A DNA stretch of 35,678 nucleotides from Bacteroidales bacterium. GTDB taxonomy: Bacteria > Bacteroidota > Bacteroidia > Bacteroidales > UBA932. Each line of letters starts with the position of its first letter. The first letter of the stretch is position 1. The stretch spans positions 1 through 35,678 of the forward strand of contig JAGCYX010000055.1 in assembly GCA_017960585.1 (NCBI GenBank). Reading direction: 5' to 3'. Below the pieces are notes generated by a model. That model worked only from the letters and a program-made list of their open reading frames with translations. It did not search any database and had not been told where the DNA came from. Made by a program: the position numbers and the translations under genes. Below, one piece after another: positions 1-8,119 of the stretch.

Positions 1-1286
1 CTGCCTTCCCCATACTCCGGATCGATGTTGGTCGTCTTCACATAGGTGGCCTTGACCTTGCCGCCCTGCGTCCAGGCGATCACGACCATCGCCTCGCCGT
101 CCTTGGGTTCGAACTCGAAGATGCCCACGCGGCCGTCCTCCTCACGCAGGTGGCCGATATAGCGGGACTGCCGCAGCTTGCGGCCGTAACGGGATTCCAT
201 CGACTTCTCGAGCGTGGCGCTCATCGACTGCTCCTTCTCGCCCCACTTCCAGCGGCTGAACGCCGGGAAACGATGGAACGCGGCGAAGCGGGACTCCACC
301 ATGAGGCCGATGACCTCCTGCGGGTCATAACCCCGGAACATGTCCTTCTTGACCTGGCTCGGGACACGCATCTCGAAGTACACACCCTGCATCGCCATGT
401 CGTCCGCGCGCCAGGGGCTGTAACCCCACTGCGCCGACTCGTCCTTCAGACGGTCCTTGACGAAGGTCAGCGGCGCGTAGTTGTGCTTGAAGAACATCCA
501 TCTGGGAGTCTTCTGGTCCCAGTCGTAAATCTCCGACTGGAGCACGTAATAGACGGAGTTCTGGCTGGGATAGACATATTTTGGCAGGCTGTAGTTCGAA
601 TCCCAATAATAATGGATCCCGCTGCGGTAGAACGCGGACGGGCCGACATACTGCGTACCGTGGTCCCAGATCACGTCGGTCACGGCGTCATTGCCCCAGA
701 AAGCCTTCGCGGCCACGCCTGCGACCGGCAGGACTTCACCATTGGCGGAAACGGCTTCCGGAACCTGGATCCGGCCGGCATAACGGCCTTCCGCGCAGAG
801 TTCCAGCTCCGTTCCTTCCTGGATCTTGTGATAGAGAAAACCGTTCACGTCGGCCACGTAGCTGTAGTCGAGCTCATACTCGCCGCCCGCGGTCATGCCC
901 ATACCGAAGGGAGAGCCGCCGGCGTTGAAGTCCTCGGTAAGGACCAGCCGCTCGGCCGAGACGAGCTTCACGTGCATCACGTAGTCGGTCATGTCGTCCC
1001 GGTAGTTGTAGTCGAACTGGCGATTGCCGGCCGGAATCCAGGCGTCCTGCGCGGGCGACAGGATCGCCGTCGCACCGTCCTGGCGGCCCAGGTTCAACTT
1101 GAACCAGGCCATGCCCTGGCCGTCGAAGATGACGACGATGTGCCCCTCGCGGGCGTGGTCGCCCTCGTCGGGATCTGCCACCTTGGTGAACACACCGCCG
1201 AAAGCGCCTTCGACGGGCTCCGCCGGAGCGGAAACCAGGCCGGCGAACAGCAGCGCCAGACCCGCTATCAAACACTTCTTGATCAT
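1..1286 (-). CDS. Exported hypothetical protein, C-terminus outside the window
   Basis: An open frame runs from ATG at 1286 to the window edge without a stop (428 complete codons seen). The N-terminus MIKKCLIAGLALLFAGLVSA is a clear Sec signal peptide, so the protein is exported. The rest is rich in Tyr, Trp and acidic residues, with stretches such as DNGYSYVADVNGF-like beta-strand patterns and a Trp-rich middle (YDWDQKTPRWMFF), and no cysteines suggesting a lipoprotein. I do not recognise a family. It starts 16 bp after the preceding lipoprotein gene stops, so the two are probably co-transcribed and may work together in the periplasm or at the surface. Function unknown; the coding call rests on signal peptide, uninterrupted frame and operon position. 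Confidence 0.85.
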   Translation of the reverse strand, partial: MIKKCLIAGLALLFAGLVSAPAEPVEGAFGGVFTKVADPDEGDHAREGHIVVIFDGQGMAWFKLNLGRQDGATAILSPAQDAWIPAGNRQFDYNYRDDMTDYVMHVKLVSAERLVLTEDFNAGGSPFGMGMTAGGEYELDYSYVADVNGFLYHKIQEGTELELCAEGRYAGRIQVPEAVSANGEVLPVAGVAAKAFWGNDAVTDVIWDHGTQYVGPSAFYRSGIHYYWDSNYSLPKYVYPSQNSVYYVLQSEIYDWDQKTPRWMFFKHNYAPLTFVKDRLKDESAQWGYSPWRADDMAMQGVYFEMRVPSQVKKDMFRGYDPQEVIGLMVESRFAAFHRFPAFSRWKWGEKEQSMSATLEKSMESRYGRKLRQSRYIGHLREEDGRVGIFEFEPKDGEAMVVIAWTQGGKVKATYVKTTNIDPEYGEG

Positions 1287-1302
1287 AATGCTTGCTTGTT
1301 AT

Positions 1303-2637
1303 TTATCCGTTAATACCTTCTTCATGGAAAAGCATCCCGGAAGGGATGGCGTCCGATCCGGCCAGGCTGACCTCGTAGGAGAGGCCCCGTTCGGCAGCGG
1401 TGAAGCTACCGCTGCGGTCCACGCCTTCGGTAGAGATGATTCCTTCGTGGACGTGGCTGTACTGCCGCACCTGGAAGCTGAAGCTCGACACGGCGTCGCC
1501 GTATTCCTCCTCCATGAACGAGCCGTTATAGAGCTCGTGCAGCTCGCCCGTCCCCTTTTCGGACACGGACAGGAAGAAGTTCCAGTCCGGGGTGAGCGTG
1601 ACCTCGTAGGAATAGTCGTCATCCTCGGCCATGAACAGGCCGTGGTTCACGAAATACGGGATCTCCGTCCGGCCGCCGCGGGCGTCCAGCGCATAGATGG
1701 TCGCGTATTCGTAGATGGTCTCGCCGGTCTCCTCATCCTCCCAGCCACCGCCACCGCCTTCTTCGAAGCCGGTCACATCCTTGAACTCGGGCAGGGCGTC
1801 GCTCAAATCCGGGCCGCCGTGCTGCATCGCGTAGGTGATGCTGGACATCTTCACGTCACCGTTCTCCATCACCACGCAGACCACGGGATTAAAGTCCTGG
1901 CCGATCGTGCCCATGAACACGCCTTTGCAGCGGCCGTTGATGCCGGCGAACTCGTTGTCGCCGTCGGCGATCACGATGGAATCCTCGGGATAGCCCAGCG
2001 CCCGGACGATGATCCCGGAGTTGAAACTCAACACCGGACGGCCCGCCTGCAGGCGGACGGCGATGCCGAAATCGACGCCGTCGTAGTCCTCGCCGTAGTC
2101 GGCATAGGTCAGGCCTTCCAGCGGCTTGGGCATCGGCAGGGAGATGTCGTGGACGGACCCGTCGGGGGCCGTTTCCAGCGCACCCGTCCCGCCGTCGATG
2201 CCGGGATAATAGGTCGTGGTATGGCCCTCGTTGTCGGTGCAGTTGACCTGGCTGTTGTGCTCATACCAGTTGTTGAGCAGCAGCACGGGCCGGCCTTCCT
2301 CGTTGCGGTAATAGACTTCGCGGTTGGCGTCCGTGACCCACTCGCCCGCCTCGTTGACGGCCAGCGTGGCCATCGGATCGCGCGGAATCACCAGATACAG
2401 CTCGCGGCCGATGCCGCAGAGTACCTGTGAAGCCCCCACGATCTGCGGGAAGGTCTTCGTGAGGGGGATGTAGGAAGGCGATGCCTCGAAGTCCGCGAAC
2501 GAATCGTAATACCCGAGGAATGCGACTGCCATCATCTCACCCTCCTGCCACTCGATCTTGACCGCCTTTTCGCCCTGACAAGCGACAAGGGCCGGCAGCA
2601 TCAAAGCTGCCAGCCCAAGGTATAACAATCTTTTCAT
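1303..2637 (-). CDS. Hypothetical lipoprotein
   Basis: Encodes about 444 residues from ATG at 2637 (two TTG codons directly upstream are less likely starts). The N-terminus MKRLLYLGLAALMLPALVAC is a lipoprotein signal with a cysteine after the lipobox-like LVA, so the mature protein is lipid-anchored. The body is acidic, with a glycine run followed by Glu/Asp near residue 300 and many Tyr-rich beta-strand-like segments. No recognisable domain. It lies 16 bp downstream of the TMEM43-like gene and 16 bp upstream of the next exported protein, forming a tight block downstream of pgk. The two exported neighbours share general composition but I see no convincing homology between them. Function unknown. 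Confidence 0.85.
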   Translation of the reverse strand: MKRLLYLGLAALMLPALVACQGEKAVKIEWQEGEMMAVAFLGYYDSFADFEASPSYIPLTKTFPQIVGASQVLCGIGRELYLVIPRDPMATLAVNEAGEWVTDANREVYYRNEEGRPVLLLNNWYEHNSQVNCTDNEGHTTTYYPGIDGGTGALETAPDGSVHDISLPMPKPLEGLTYADYGEDYDGVDFGIAVRLQAGRPVLSFNSGIIVRALGYPEDSIVIADGDNEFAGINGRCKGVFMGTIGQDFNPVVCVVMENGDVKMSSITYAMQHGGPDLSDALPEFKDVTGFEEGGGGGWEDEETGETIYEYATIYALDARGGRTEIPYFVNHGLFMAEDDDYSYEVTLTPDWNFFLSVSEKGTGELHELYNGSFMEEEYGDAVSSFSFQVRQYSHVHEGIISTEGVDRSGSFTAAERGLSYEVSLAGSDAIPSGMLFHEEGING

Positions 2638-2653
2638 CAACAAAAAGACGGGA

Positions 2654-3886
2654 TTACTCGGCGTCGGTCTTCGGAGCCTCGGGGGCAGCCGGAGCGGCCG
2701 GAGCAGCAGGTGCTGCAGGAGCAGCGGGAGCGGCAGCGGCGGGAGCCACCTCGGGAGCCGGAGCCTTCTTGCTCTTCGTGATGAGGAAGTAGATCAGCGC
2801 GGCGATGGCCACGGCCAGTGCGATGGCCAGGACCGGACGGTAGGCCACCCAGGCAATGATGATGATGATCAGGGCCCAGACGAAACCGACGACGGCGGTC
2901 ACGAGGTTGACACCCAGTTCGCCGACCTTGGCCAGCGGCGGGAGCACCTTGAGGATGGTCACGAGGATGCTGAACATCATGCGGAGCGCAGCGACCACGA
3001 GGATGATGCCGAGGATGCGGAGCAGCCAGAGTATCGCCTTGTTGGCGGCCTTCTCGGACTCGAACATGGACTCCATGGAGTGGTTGCCCATCGAGAGGGC
3101 GATGAGGCTCTTGCCGTTCTTATGCTTGTAGGACTCGAAGGTATTGCCGGTCACTTTGCCGAGGATGGAAGCCTCGCCGCCGTCAGCCTCTTTGAAGGTC
3201 ACGCGGACGTCACCGATGGCCGGGGTGGAAGGGTTCTCACCGTAGTAGATCACGTTGCCATCCACGAAGGTGTCGATGCCGTTTCCGAGGGAAGCCGGGA
3301 GGCTCACGGAAGCGTCAGCAGGGATGGAACCGACCATTGCCGGAGGGAGCACATAGGCGCCGAAGTCCACCTTCTGGGCGGTCAGCTCGTTGTCGGGGAC
3401 TGTCGTGCGGACATAGTTGCTGCCCTGATAATCAGGATCTTTGAAGCTGTCGGAGTTGACCGGGGAGCTCACCCACTCTTTGCTGTAGGTGTAGGTCGTG
3501 ACGGTCTCCTGGCCGCCGCCGATCTTGTCCTTGGTCTCGGAAGTGGAATGCTCCACCCACTGATAATACTCGGAACGGCGCACGAGGCGGATAGCGTTCA
3601 CGGACACGCCGTAATCGGGGTCGGTCAGGACCTCGTCGGTCTTGGCCACGGCGACGGCGTGGATCAGTTTGCCCTCGAGGGCCGCATCCACGGACGCGAC
3701 GCTGGCGACATCGACGCACTCGGTCTCAGCCGTCTTGAGCATTCTGGAGGTTTTGACAGCACGACCCTCGTTCCACCACAGGAGGACGGTCGCGGCGACA
3801 AACAGGACGAGACCGGTGACAATCCCCTTAAGGGAGTTGCCCAGACGGCTGCCATAGCTTGTCTTGGTTACTTCTTGGTAGGCCAT
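2654..3886 (-). CDS. TMEM43-family membrane protein
   Basis: A 410-residue protein resembling the TMEM43/LUMA (DUF1625) family. Visible features: a short cytoplasmic N-terminus, a transmembrane segment at about residues 20-38 followed by the family-typical WWNEGRAVKT, a large soluble loop (about 60-280) with a GNHSMESMFESEKAANK segment before the next helix, then a cluster of hydrophobic helices at about 285-370. The C-terminal tail is a low-complexity Ala/Pro repeat (AAPAAPAAP) of about 35 residues. Family function in bacteria is not established. It sits 37 bp downstream of pgk and 16 bp upstream of a lipoprotein gene. There is no good TAnnTTTG box in the 37-bp gap (only a weak AACCTTTA), so readthrough from pgk is likely. 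Confidence 0.85.
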   Translation of the reverse strand: MAYQEVTKTSYGSRLGNSLKGIVTGLVLFVAATVLLWWNEGRAVKTSRMLKTAETECVDVASVASVDAALEGKLIHAVAVAKTDEVLTDPDYGVSVNAIRLVRRSEYYQWVEHSTSETKDKIGGGQETVTTYTYSKEWVSSPVNSDSFKDPDYQGSNYVRTTVPDNELTAQKVDFGAYVLPPAMVGSIPADASVSLPASLGNGIDTFVDGNVIYYGENPSTPAIGDVRVTFKEADGGEASILGKVTGNTFESYKHKNGKSLIALSMGNHSMESMFESEKAANKAILWLLRILGIILVVAALRMMFSILVTILKVLPPLAKVGELGVNLVTAVVGFVWALIIIIIAWVAYRPVLAIALAVAIAALIYFLITKSKKAPAPEVAPAAAAPAAPAAPAAPAAPAAPEAPKTDAE

Positions 3887-3923
3887 ACACTAATTTTAAT
3901 TAAAGGTTAAATAGGATTGCGAT

Positions 3924-5177
3924 TTAGCCGCGGATAGCCGCGATGCCCGGGAGCTCCTTGCCCTCGAGGGCCTCCAGCATGGCGCCGCCGCCCGTGGAGA
4001 CGTAGCTCACCTTCTCGGCGTAACCCATCTGGGTCACGGCCGCGACGGAGTCGCCGCCGCCGACCAGGGTGTAGGCACCCTTGGCCGTGGCCTCGGCGAG
4101 GTCCTGGGCGATGTCGAGCGTACCCTTGGCGAAGGTCGGCATCTCGAACACGCCGACGGGGCCGTTCCAGAGGACGGTCTTGGAGCCGAGGATGACTTCC
4201 TTCCACTCCTTCAGCTGCTCGGGACCGGCGTCCATGCCCTCCCAACCGTCAGGGATGTCGTTGGAAGGAACGACCTTCGTGTTGGCGTCGTTGCTGAACT
4301 CGTCGGCGATGACGGTCTGGTTGGAGAGATAGATCTTCACACCCTTCTCCTTGGCCTTGGCCAGGATCTCGAGGGCCTGCGGCATCAGGTCGTCCTCGTG
4401 GAGGGAGTTGCCGATCTTGCCGCCCTGGGCCTTGACGAAGGTGTAGCCCATGCCGCCGCCGATGATCAGGTTGTCCACCTTCTCGAGCATGTTCTCGAGC
4501 ACGGCGAGTTTCGAGGAGACCTTGGAGCCGCCGATGATGGCGGTAAAGGGGTGCTGGGCGTTCTTCAGCACGTTGTCGATGGCCTTGATCTCACCTTCCA
4601 TCAGGTAGCCGAACATCTTGTCGTTGGGGAAGTAGTCGGCGATGAGGGCGGTGGAACCGTGGGCTCGGTGGGCCGTACCGAAAGCGTCGTTGATATAGCA
4701 GTCTGCGTAGGAGGCGAGGGTCTTGACGAAGTCCTTCTGGCTGGCCTTCACGGCAGCCTTGGCGGCCTTCTTCTCCTCATCGGAGGCATCCTCCGCGAGT
4801 CCGCGGGGCTTGCCTTCCTCCTCGGCGTAGAAGCGGAGGTTTTCGAGCAGCAGGGCCTCGCCCGGCTTGAGGGCGGCCACCTCGGCCTGGGCCTTCTGGC
4901 AGTCCGGAGCGAACTTCACCGGAGCGCCGAGGCACTCGGCCACGTGATTCACGATGTGCTTGAGGGAGAACTTGTCGGTCACGCCCTTCGGACGTCCGAG
5001 GTGGGACATGATGATGAGGGAACCGCCACCGGCGAGCACCTTCTTGAGGGTCGGCATGGCCCGGCGGATGCGGGTGTCATCCGTGATTTCGAATTGCTCG
5101 TTGAGGGGAACGTTGAAGTCCACGCGCACGATCGCCTTCTTACCGGCGAAATCGTAGGAATCGATGTGTTGCTGCAT
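3924..5177 (-). CDS. pgk: Phosphoglycerate kinase
   Basis: Glycolytic enzyme transferring phosphate from 1,3-bisphosphoglycerate to ADP in the cytoplasm. The 417-residue product has the family hallmarks: [10 protein letters not shown] near the N-terminus (substrate-binding region), [41 protein letters not shown], a nucleotide-binding region with WNGPVGVFE and VGGGDSVAA, and a complete C-terminus ending in GIAAIRG. The ATG at 5177 ([10 protein letters not shown]) is chosen because it matches the usual N-terminus; a longer frame upstream would read through the -7 box at 5205-5212. Full length, no damage. Confidence 0.98.
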   Translation of the reverse strand: MQQHIDSYDFAGKKAIVRVDFNVPLNEQFEITDDTRIRRAMPTLKKVLAGGGSLIIMSHLGRPKGVTDKFSLKHIVNHVAECLGAPVKFAPDCQKAQAEVAALKPGEALLLENLRFYAEEEGKPRGLAEDASDEEKKAAKAAVKASQKDFVKTLASYADCYINDAFGTAHRAHGSTALIADYFPNDKMFGYLMEGEIKAIDNVLKNAQHPFTAIIGGSKVSSKLAVLENMLEKVDNLIIGGGMGYTFVKAQGGKIGNSLHEDDLMPQALEILAKAKEKGVKIYLSNQTVIADEFSNDANTKVVPSNDIPDGWEGMDAGPEQLKEWKEVILGSKTVLWNGPVGVFEMPTFAKGTLDIAQDLAEATAKGAYTLVGGGDSVAAVTQMGYAEKVSYVSTGGGAMLEALEGKELPGIAAIRG

Positions 5178-5204
5178 ATTGTGATGATTTAAGTTTCCAA
5201 ACTG

Positions 5205-5212
5205 CAAATATA
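5205..5212 (-). promoter_or_regulatory. pgk promoter -7 box
   Basis: On the minus strand the sequence reads TATATTTG, an exact match to the Bacteroidetes -7 consensus TAnnTTTG. It lies 27 nt before the pgk start codon, giving a leader of about 20 nt. Confidence 0.7.
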
Positions 5213-5595
5213 ACAATTATTTCCGTAAGTCCTACCTTCCAGAAGCCCCGTGTCGTTTAGAGGGAGAACAAGTTGTTCATTTAATCATTATTTACTATTT
5301 TTTTCTTGTCGGGTATCCGACAGACATACAGCGAAAGTGTTTTCGACTGTCCTTGTCAGAAAATGTGGCAATTTTCCTATCCCGAGGACAACGAAGATAC
5401 GACCCGCTCGCGCACAGATACTTCTGGAGACCCTTATTCTTGGGGCTGATACTCCATATCTGTCCGAGTGTGGAGTATCAAGTAGTTTTTCTGGGATAAG
5501 GTCGCCACAACCTTCTGACAGATCAGCGAAAGGGGCTCCACACTTTTGTTTTTACTAATCACTTTCAGAAGGAACCCCCTGACTTTAATAACACT
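5213..5595. other. Non-coding, inverted-repeat-rich stretch between pgk and the AT-rich island genes
   Basis: About 380 bases with no convincing gene. A 102-codon frame on the plus strand (5250-5558) has no family resemblance and atypical composition. The stretch holds three inverted repeats: ACAGATA/TATCTGT (5414-5420 and 5457-5463), GATACTCCA/TGGAGTATC (5448-5456 and 5471-5479) and CCTTCTGA/TCAGAAGG (5511-5518 and 5565-5572). The first two interleave so they could form a pseudoknot or exclude each other. It may be a structured leader for the island genes, a remnant of a mobile element, or a bidirectional boundary; I cannot decide. Confidence 0.45.
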
Positions 5596-6144
5596 ATGTT
5601 TAAATCTTGGTTAATTTCAAATTTTGAGGTGGTTTATCTCGTTGCGGCTCTAATGGTGATAGGGACTATTGCGGTGATACTACCAAAAGACGCATCTGGA
5701 GAGATGAGTCAAACGCTTCTGATTACCATAGCAGCAGCCTTCCTGATCGGCATTCTTTTATTCTTTGCCACTTCGCCAGGCTTCGGCCCAGTTGCTACTA
5801 CAATTCTATTTGTTGCCGCTTATATTGCTCTAGTGTTATACGCTCAAAAAGAAGGACCCGTTTTAAAAGATGGACTTGACAAAAAAATAAACACCATTAT
5901 TATCATTTTGTCTATCGTTGCATTAATCCCCTCCTTTTTTATTGCTCGATATGCAAATCGTCATTTTGAAGATGTAGTATCAAGTCGATGGTTATTTCGA
6001 AATAGTGACAAGGATGTATTTGCATCAACTTGGAAATATACCATCAACCGCTTTTTTATGGCTTTTATAGTTTTTTTCGCGACAATGCTACTTGTATGTA
6101 TCACGGTGGTAAAGTATCGATCAGAAATCGGCGGCGGCCTGTAG
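5596..6144 (+). CDS. Small multi-pass membrane protein of the AT-rich island
   Basis: Encodes 182 residues with about five hydrophobic segments: roughly residues 12-29, 40-58, 64-82, 99-118 and 151-170. Between the last two is a charged loop (RYANRHFEDVVSSRWLFRNSDKDVF). No family recognised. Base composition is distinctly more AT-rich than the pgk and yidD blocks on either side, and the next gene, a PD-(D/E)XK nuclease, starts 23 bp downstream in the same direction, so the two look like an acquired two-gene cassette. Pairing of a membrane protein with a nuclease is a pattern seen in some defence systems, but that role here is inference only. Confidence 0.75.
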   Translation: MFKSWLISNFEVVYLVAALMVIGTIAVILPKDASGEMSQTLLITIAAAFLIGILLFFATSPGFGPVATTILFVAAYIALVLYAQKEGPVLKDGLDKKINTIIIILSIVALIPSFFIARYANRHFEDVVSSRWLFRNSDKDVFASTWKYTINRFFMAFIVFFATMLLVCITVVKYRSEIGGGL

Positions 6145-6167
6145 CACGCATTTAATCATTAATTTAA

Positions 6168-7301
6168 ATGACACCTATTACTAATCTTCTTCGCAAAGCA
6201 TCGCTTATTGCTGAACGAGAAAATGCCATAAAGAGTGAAGCACTCCAACGTGGAGAAGAGTTTAATGTGTTCCGCTTGTGTAAAGTAGATCACTACGAGA
6301 ACCTCCATTCAGCCATCCTTTCTGAATTGCTTAACCCGACAGGTTCACACGGCCAAGAGGATTTGTTTCTTCGCTTATTCCTAAAGACCATTGATGAACC
6401 TCTCTCACAAGTGTTTCATACCAACAAAGCGCTTGTTGCAACGGAATATGCTATTGAAAATGGACGTCTGGACATATTCATCGATGACATGACCGGCAAT
6501 GCGATAATCATTGAGAATAAACTCTACGCGGATGATCAAGATGCCCAGTTGATGCGATATGCTGAATATGCAAACAACAAATCTAGTCTTAAACAGTTCC
6601 TTATATTGTATCTGACTCTCGACGGACACGAAGCAAAAGATAAGAGCGCGAATGGTGTTAAATACACCCCGATCTCTTATCAGTCCACAGTACTAAAATG
6701 GATTGAGGATTGCATCAGAGAAGTTTATGACAAGCCTTTCTTGCGAGAAACATTGATTCAATATGAGCTACACATTAAACAATTGACGAGAGATACAATG
6801 AACAAAGGCAGCAAAAAAGAACTCGTAGAAGCAATGGTACACGAGCCAGAAGGCGTTGCAGCCATAATCAATGCCCAAGATGAATGGGAAAAGGTAATTC
6901 TTGAGAATTCACTGTTTATCCCTTTGAGAGAATACGCAAAGGCTCGAGGAATGGGATTCTCGATTAATAATCGTTTCTGGATGAAGAGTCCTTGGGGGCG
7001 TCTGGAATTCACATTAGCCCCCAATCTTAAAATTGTTTTCGAATACGAGCACCAAGGCCGCAATTCTTTCTACTATGGCATCGTTGATACAAGGGATGAC
7101 AGGCCAGAGAGGCAACTACTTCCGGGACTCTACGGCGGAAATGATGATTGGAGATATGGCTGGTGTTACCTTGATAATCATAAAGATTGGACTATAAACG
7201 ATCTTGCAGAAATCGCTCAAGACAAAGGGGTTTTCCTGCAACATATTTGCGATATCGTCAATGGTCTGTACAAAGAAATGAAAATAGCGAACATTATTTG
7301 A
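6168..7301 (+). CDS. PD-(D/E)XK nuclease family protein
   Basis: A 377-residue protein resembling the PD-(D/E)XK nuclease superfamily proteins (PDDEXK_4 type) common in Bacteroidetes. The N-terminal block FNVFRLCKVDHYENLHSAIL plus LLNPTGSHGQEDLFLRLFL matches the family signature. The likely active site is GRLDIFI (Asp) about 95 residues in, followed by AIIIENKLYADDQDAQL with the Glu-x-Lys pair (ENK) and the conserved Gln. The C-terminal half (about 210-377) has no recognised motifs. Codon use is AT-rich, unlike the surrounding housekeeping genes, suggesting horizontal acquisition. It follows a membrane protein gene by 23 bp. The biological target is unknown; members occur in defence islands and as orphan restriction-like enzymes. 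Confidence 0.85.
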   Translation: MTPITNLLRKASLIAERENAIKSEALQRGEEFNVFRLCKVDHYENLHSAILSELLNPTGSHGQEDLFLRLFLKTIDEPLSQVFHTNKALVATEYAIENGRLDIFIDDMTGNAIIIENKLYADDQDAQLMRYAEYANNKSSLKQFLILYLTLDGHEAKDKSANGVKYTPISYQSTVLKWIEDCIREVYDKPFLRETLIQYELHIKQLTRDTMNKGSKKELVEAMVHEPEGVAAIINAQDEWEKVILENSLFIPLREYAKARGMGFSINNRFWMKSPWGRLEFTLAPNLKIVFEYEHQGRNSFYYGIVDTRDDRPERQLLPGLYGGNDDWRYGWCYLDNHKDWTINDLAEIAQDKGVFLQHICDIVNGLYKEMKIANII

Positions 7302-7350
7302 CGCGATCATTAATGTGGCCAATCTAAAAATTCGAGGCCATGAAATGCAA

Positions 7351-7441
7351 GTGTCGTCAATGTCCATCAGACAGGGACATTGACAGCACTTTTGCCGGTT
7401 TTTTGCATTTAATGTCCCGGTTTTCGGGACATTGACGACAC
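7351..7441 (-). repeat. REP-like element, copy A (inverted relative to copies B and C)
   Basis: A 91-bp element bounded by a perfect 15-bp terminal inverted repeat (7351-7365 and 7427-7441). It contains two hairpins: GTCAATGTCC/GGACATTGAC (7356-7365 with 7375-7384, 9-nt loop) and AATGTCCCG/CGGGACATT (around 7411-7433). Its reverse complement matches copy B at 84 of 91 positions with no gaps. It lies in the convergent gap between the nuclease gene and yidD, 19 bp past the yidD stop, and marks the right edge of the AT-rich island. Confidence 0.9.
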
Positions 7442-7460
7442 ACCAGCGGTCGGATGCCGA

Positions 7461-7700
7461 CTACGGCACCGGATCGTAACCGGAACCACCCCACGGGTGG
7501 CAGCGGAGAATGCGCTTCAGGCTGAGCCAGAAGCCCTTGAGGGGGCCGTACTTGCGGAAGGCCTCGAGGGCGTACTGCGAGCAGGTGGGGGTGAAGCGGC
7601 AGCTCGGCGGCTTAAGCGGGGAGATGCAGAGCTGATAGAATTTGATCAGCAGGATGAAGGGGGCGGAGAGGATCCGCTTGATGACGGTGCCGGCGGTCAT
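7461..7700 (-). CDS. yidD: Membrane protein insertion efficiency factor YidD
   Basis: A 79-residue protein with the full YidD pattern: an N-terminal amphipathic/hydrophobic helix ([23 protein letters not shown]), the conserved [18 protein letters not shown] block with its cysteine, and the ending [15 protein letters not shown]. YidD sits on the inner membrane and assists YidC-dependent insertion. Its ATG overlaps the rnpA stop by 4 bp (ATGA), the classical rnpA-yidD coupling. Complete. Confidence 0.97.
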   Translation of the reverse strand: MTAGTVIKRILSAPFILLIKFYQLCISPLKPPSCRFTPTCSQYALEAFRKYGPLKGFWLSLKRILRCHPWGGSGYDPVP

Positions 7701-8119
7701 TGCTCAGCGGATTGAGATTCCGGGTCAAGTCCGGAATGACTACTATCAGAGCCGGGAAGACGGGAGGAGATGCGCTGAAGAATCTCCGTGACCTCCGCGT
7801 AGAGCGTGGCGAAGTCGGCGATCTCCGGATGGGCGTAGGCCAGCAGCAGGTCGATGCCGGTGGCGCCGAGCAGTTCCTTCTGCAGGCGGTAGGCCTCGCG
7901 CAGGCGGCGCTTGAGCAGATTGCGCTTGACGGCGCGCTTGAAGAATTTCTTGGGCACGGACACCATCAGGCGGTTGAGGCCGGTGTCGTGTCCGGCCGAC
8001 CAGCAGAAACGCAGATGCGGCGTGCTGCCCCATTTCCCGGAGGAAATGAGTGCGGCGACAGTCGTCTTCCCGCACAGCCGCTCCTCCTTGGAGAGGGTAT
8101 GGCTTTGCGGAGCGGTCAT
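7697..8119 (-). CDS. rnpA: Ribonuclease P protein component
   Basis: Protein subunit that binds RNase P RNA and helps mature tRNA 5' ends. The 140-residue product shows the family core: [10 protein letters not shown] at the start, [28 protein letters not shown] as the conserved basic RNR-type helix, and [10 protein letters not shown]. The family fold ends near residue 117 (ILQRIS); the last roughly 20 residues ([17 protein letters not shown]) are not family sequence but the translation of a REP-like palindrome (7711-7740). The gene abuts hemD (stop at 8120) and overlaps yidD by 4 bp. Confidence 0.96.
   Translation of the reverse strand: MTAPQSHTLSKEERLCGKTTVAALISSGKWGSTPHLRFCWSAGHDTGLNRLMVSVPKKFFKRAVKRNLLKRRLREAYRLQKELLGATGIDLLLAYAHPEIADFATLYAEVTEILQRISSRLPGSDSSHSGLDPESQSAEQ
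7711..7740. repeat. REP-like palindrome read through at the 3' end of rnpA
   Basis: Contains ATTCCGG (7717-7723), a 7-nt loop and CCGGAAT (7731-7737). The wording ATTCCGGGTCAAGTCCGGAATGAC is like dispersed intergenic repeats in many bacterial genomes, usually outside genes; here it encodes the extra tail of RnpA. Family assignment is from memory of such repeats, not from other copies in this window. Confidence 0.55.

Noticed and set aside
5248..5258. Partial match GTGTCGT to the end of the 91-bp element at the left side of the AT-rich island
   Set aside because: Only 7 bases match, with no hairpin; too short to claim a second boundary copy.
5250..5558. 102-codon plus-strand frame between pgk and the AT-rich cassette
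   Set aside because: No motif, no promoter or start context; the stretch is better explained as structured non-coding DNA. A repeated element cannot be excluded.
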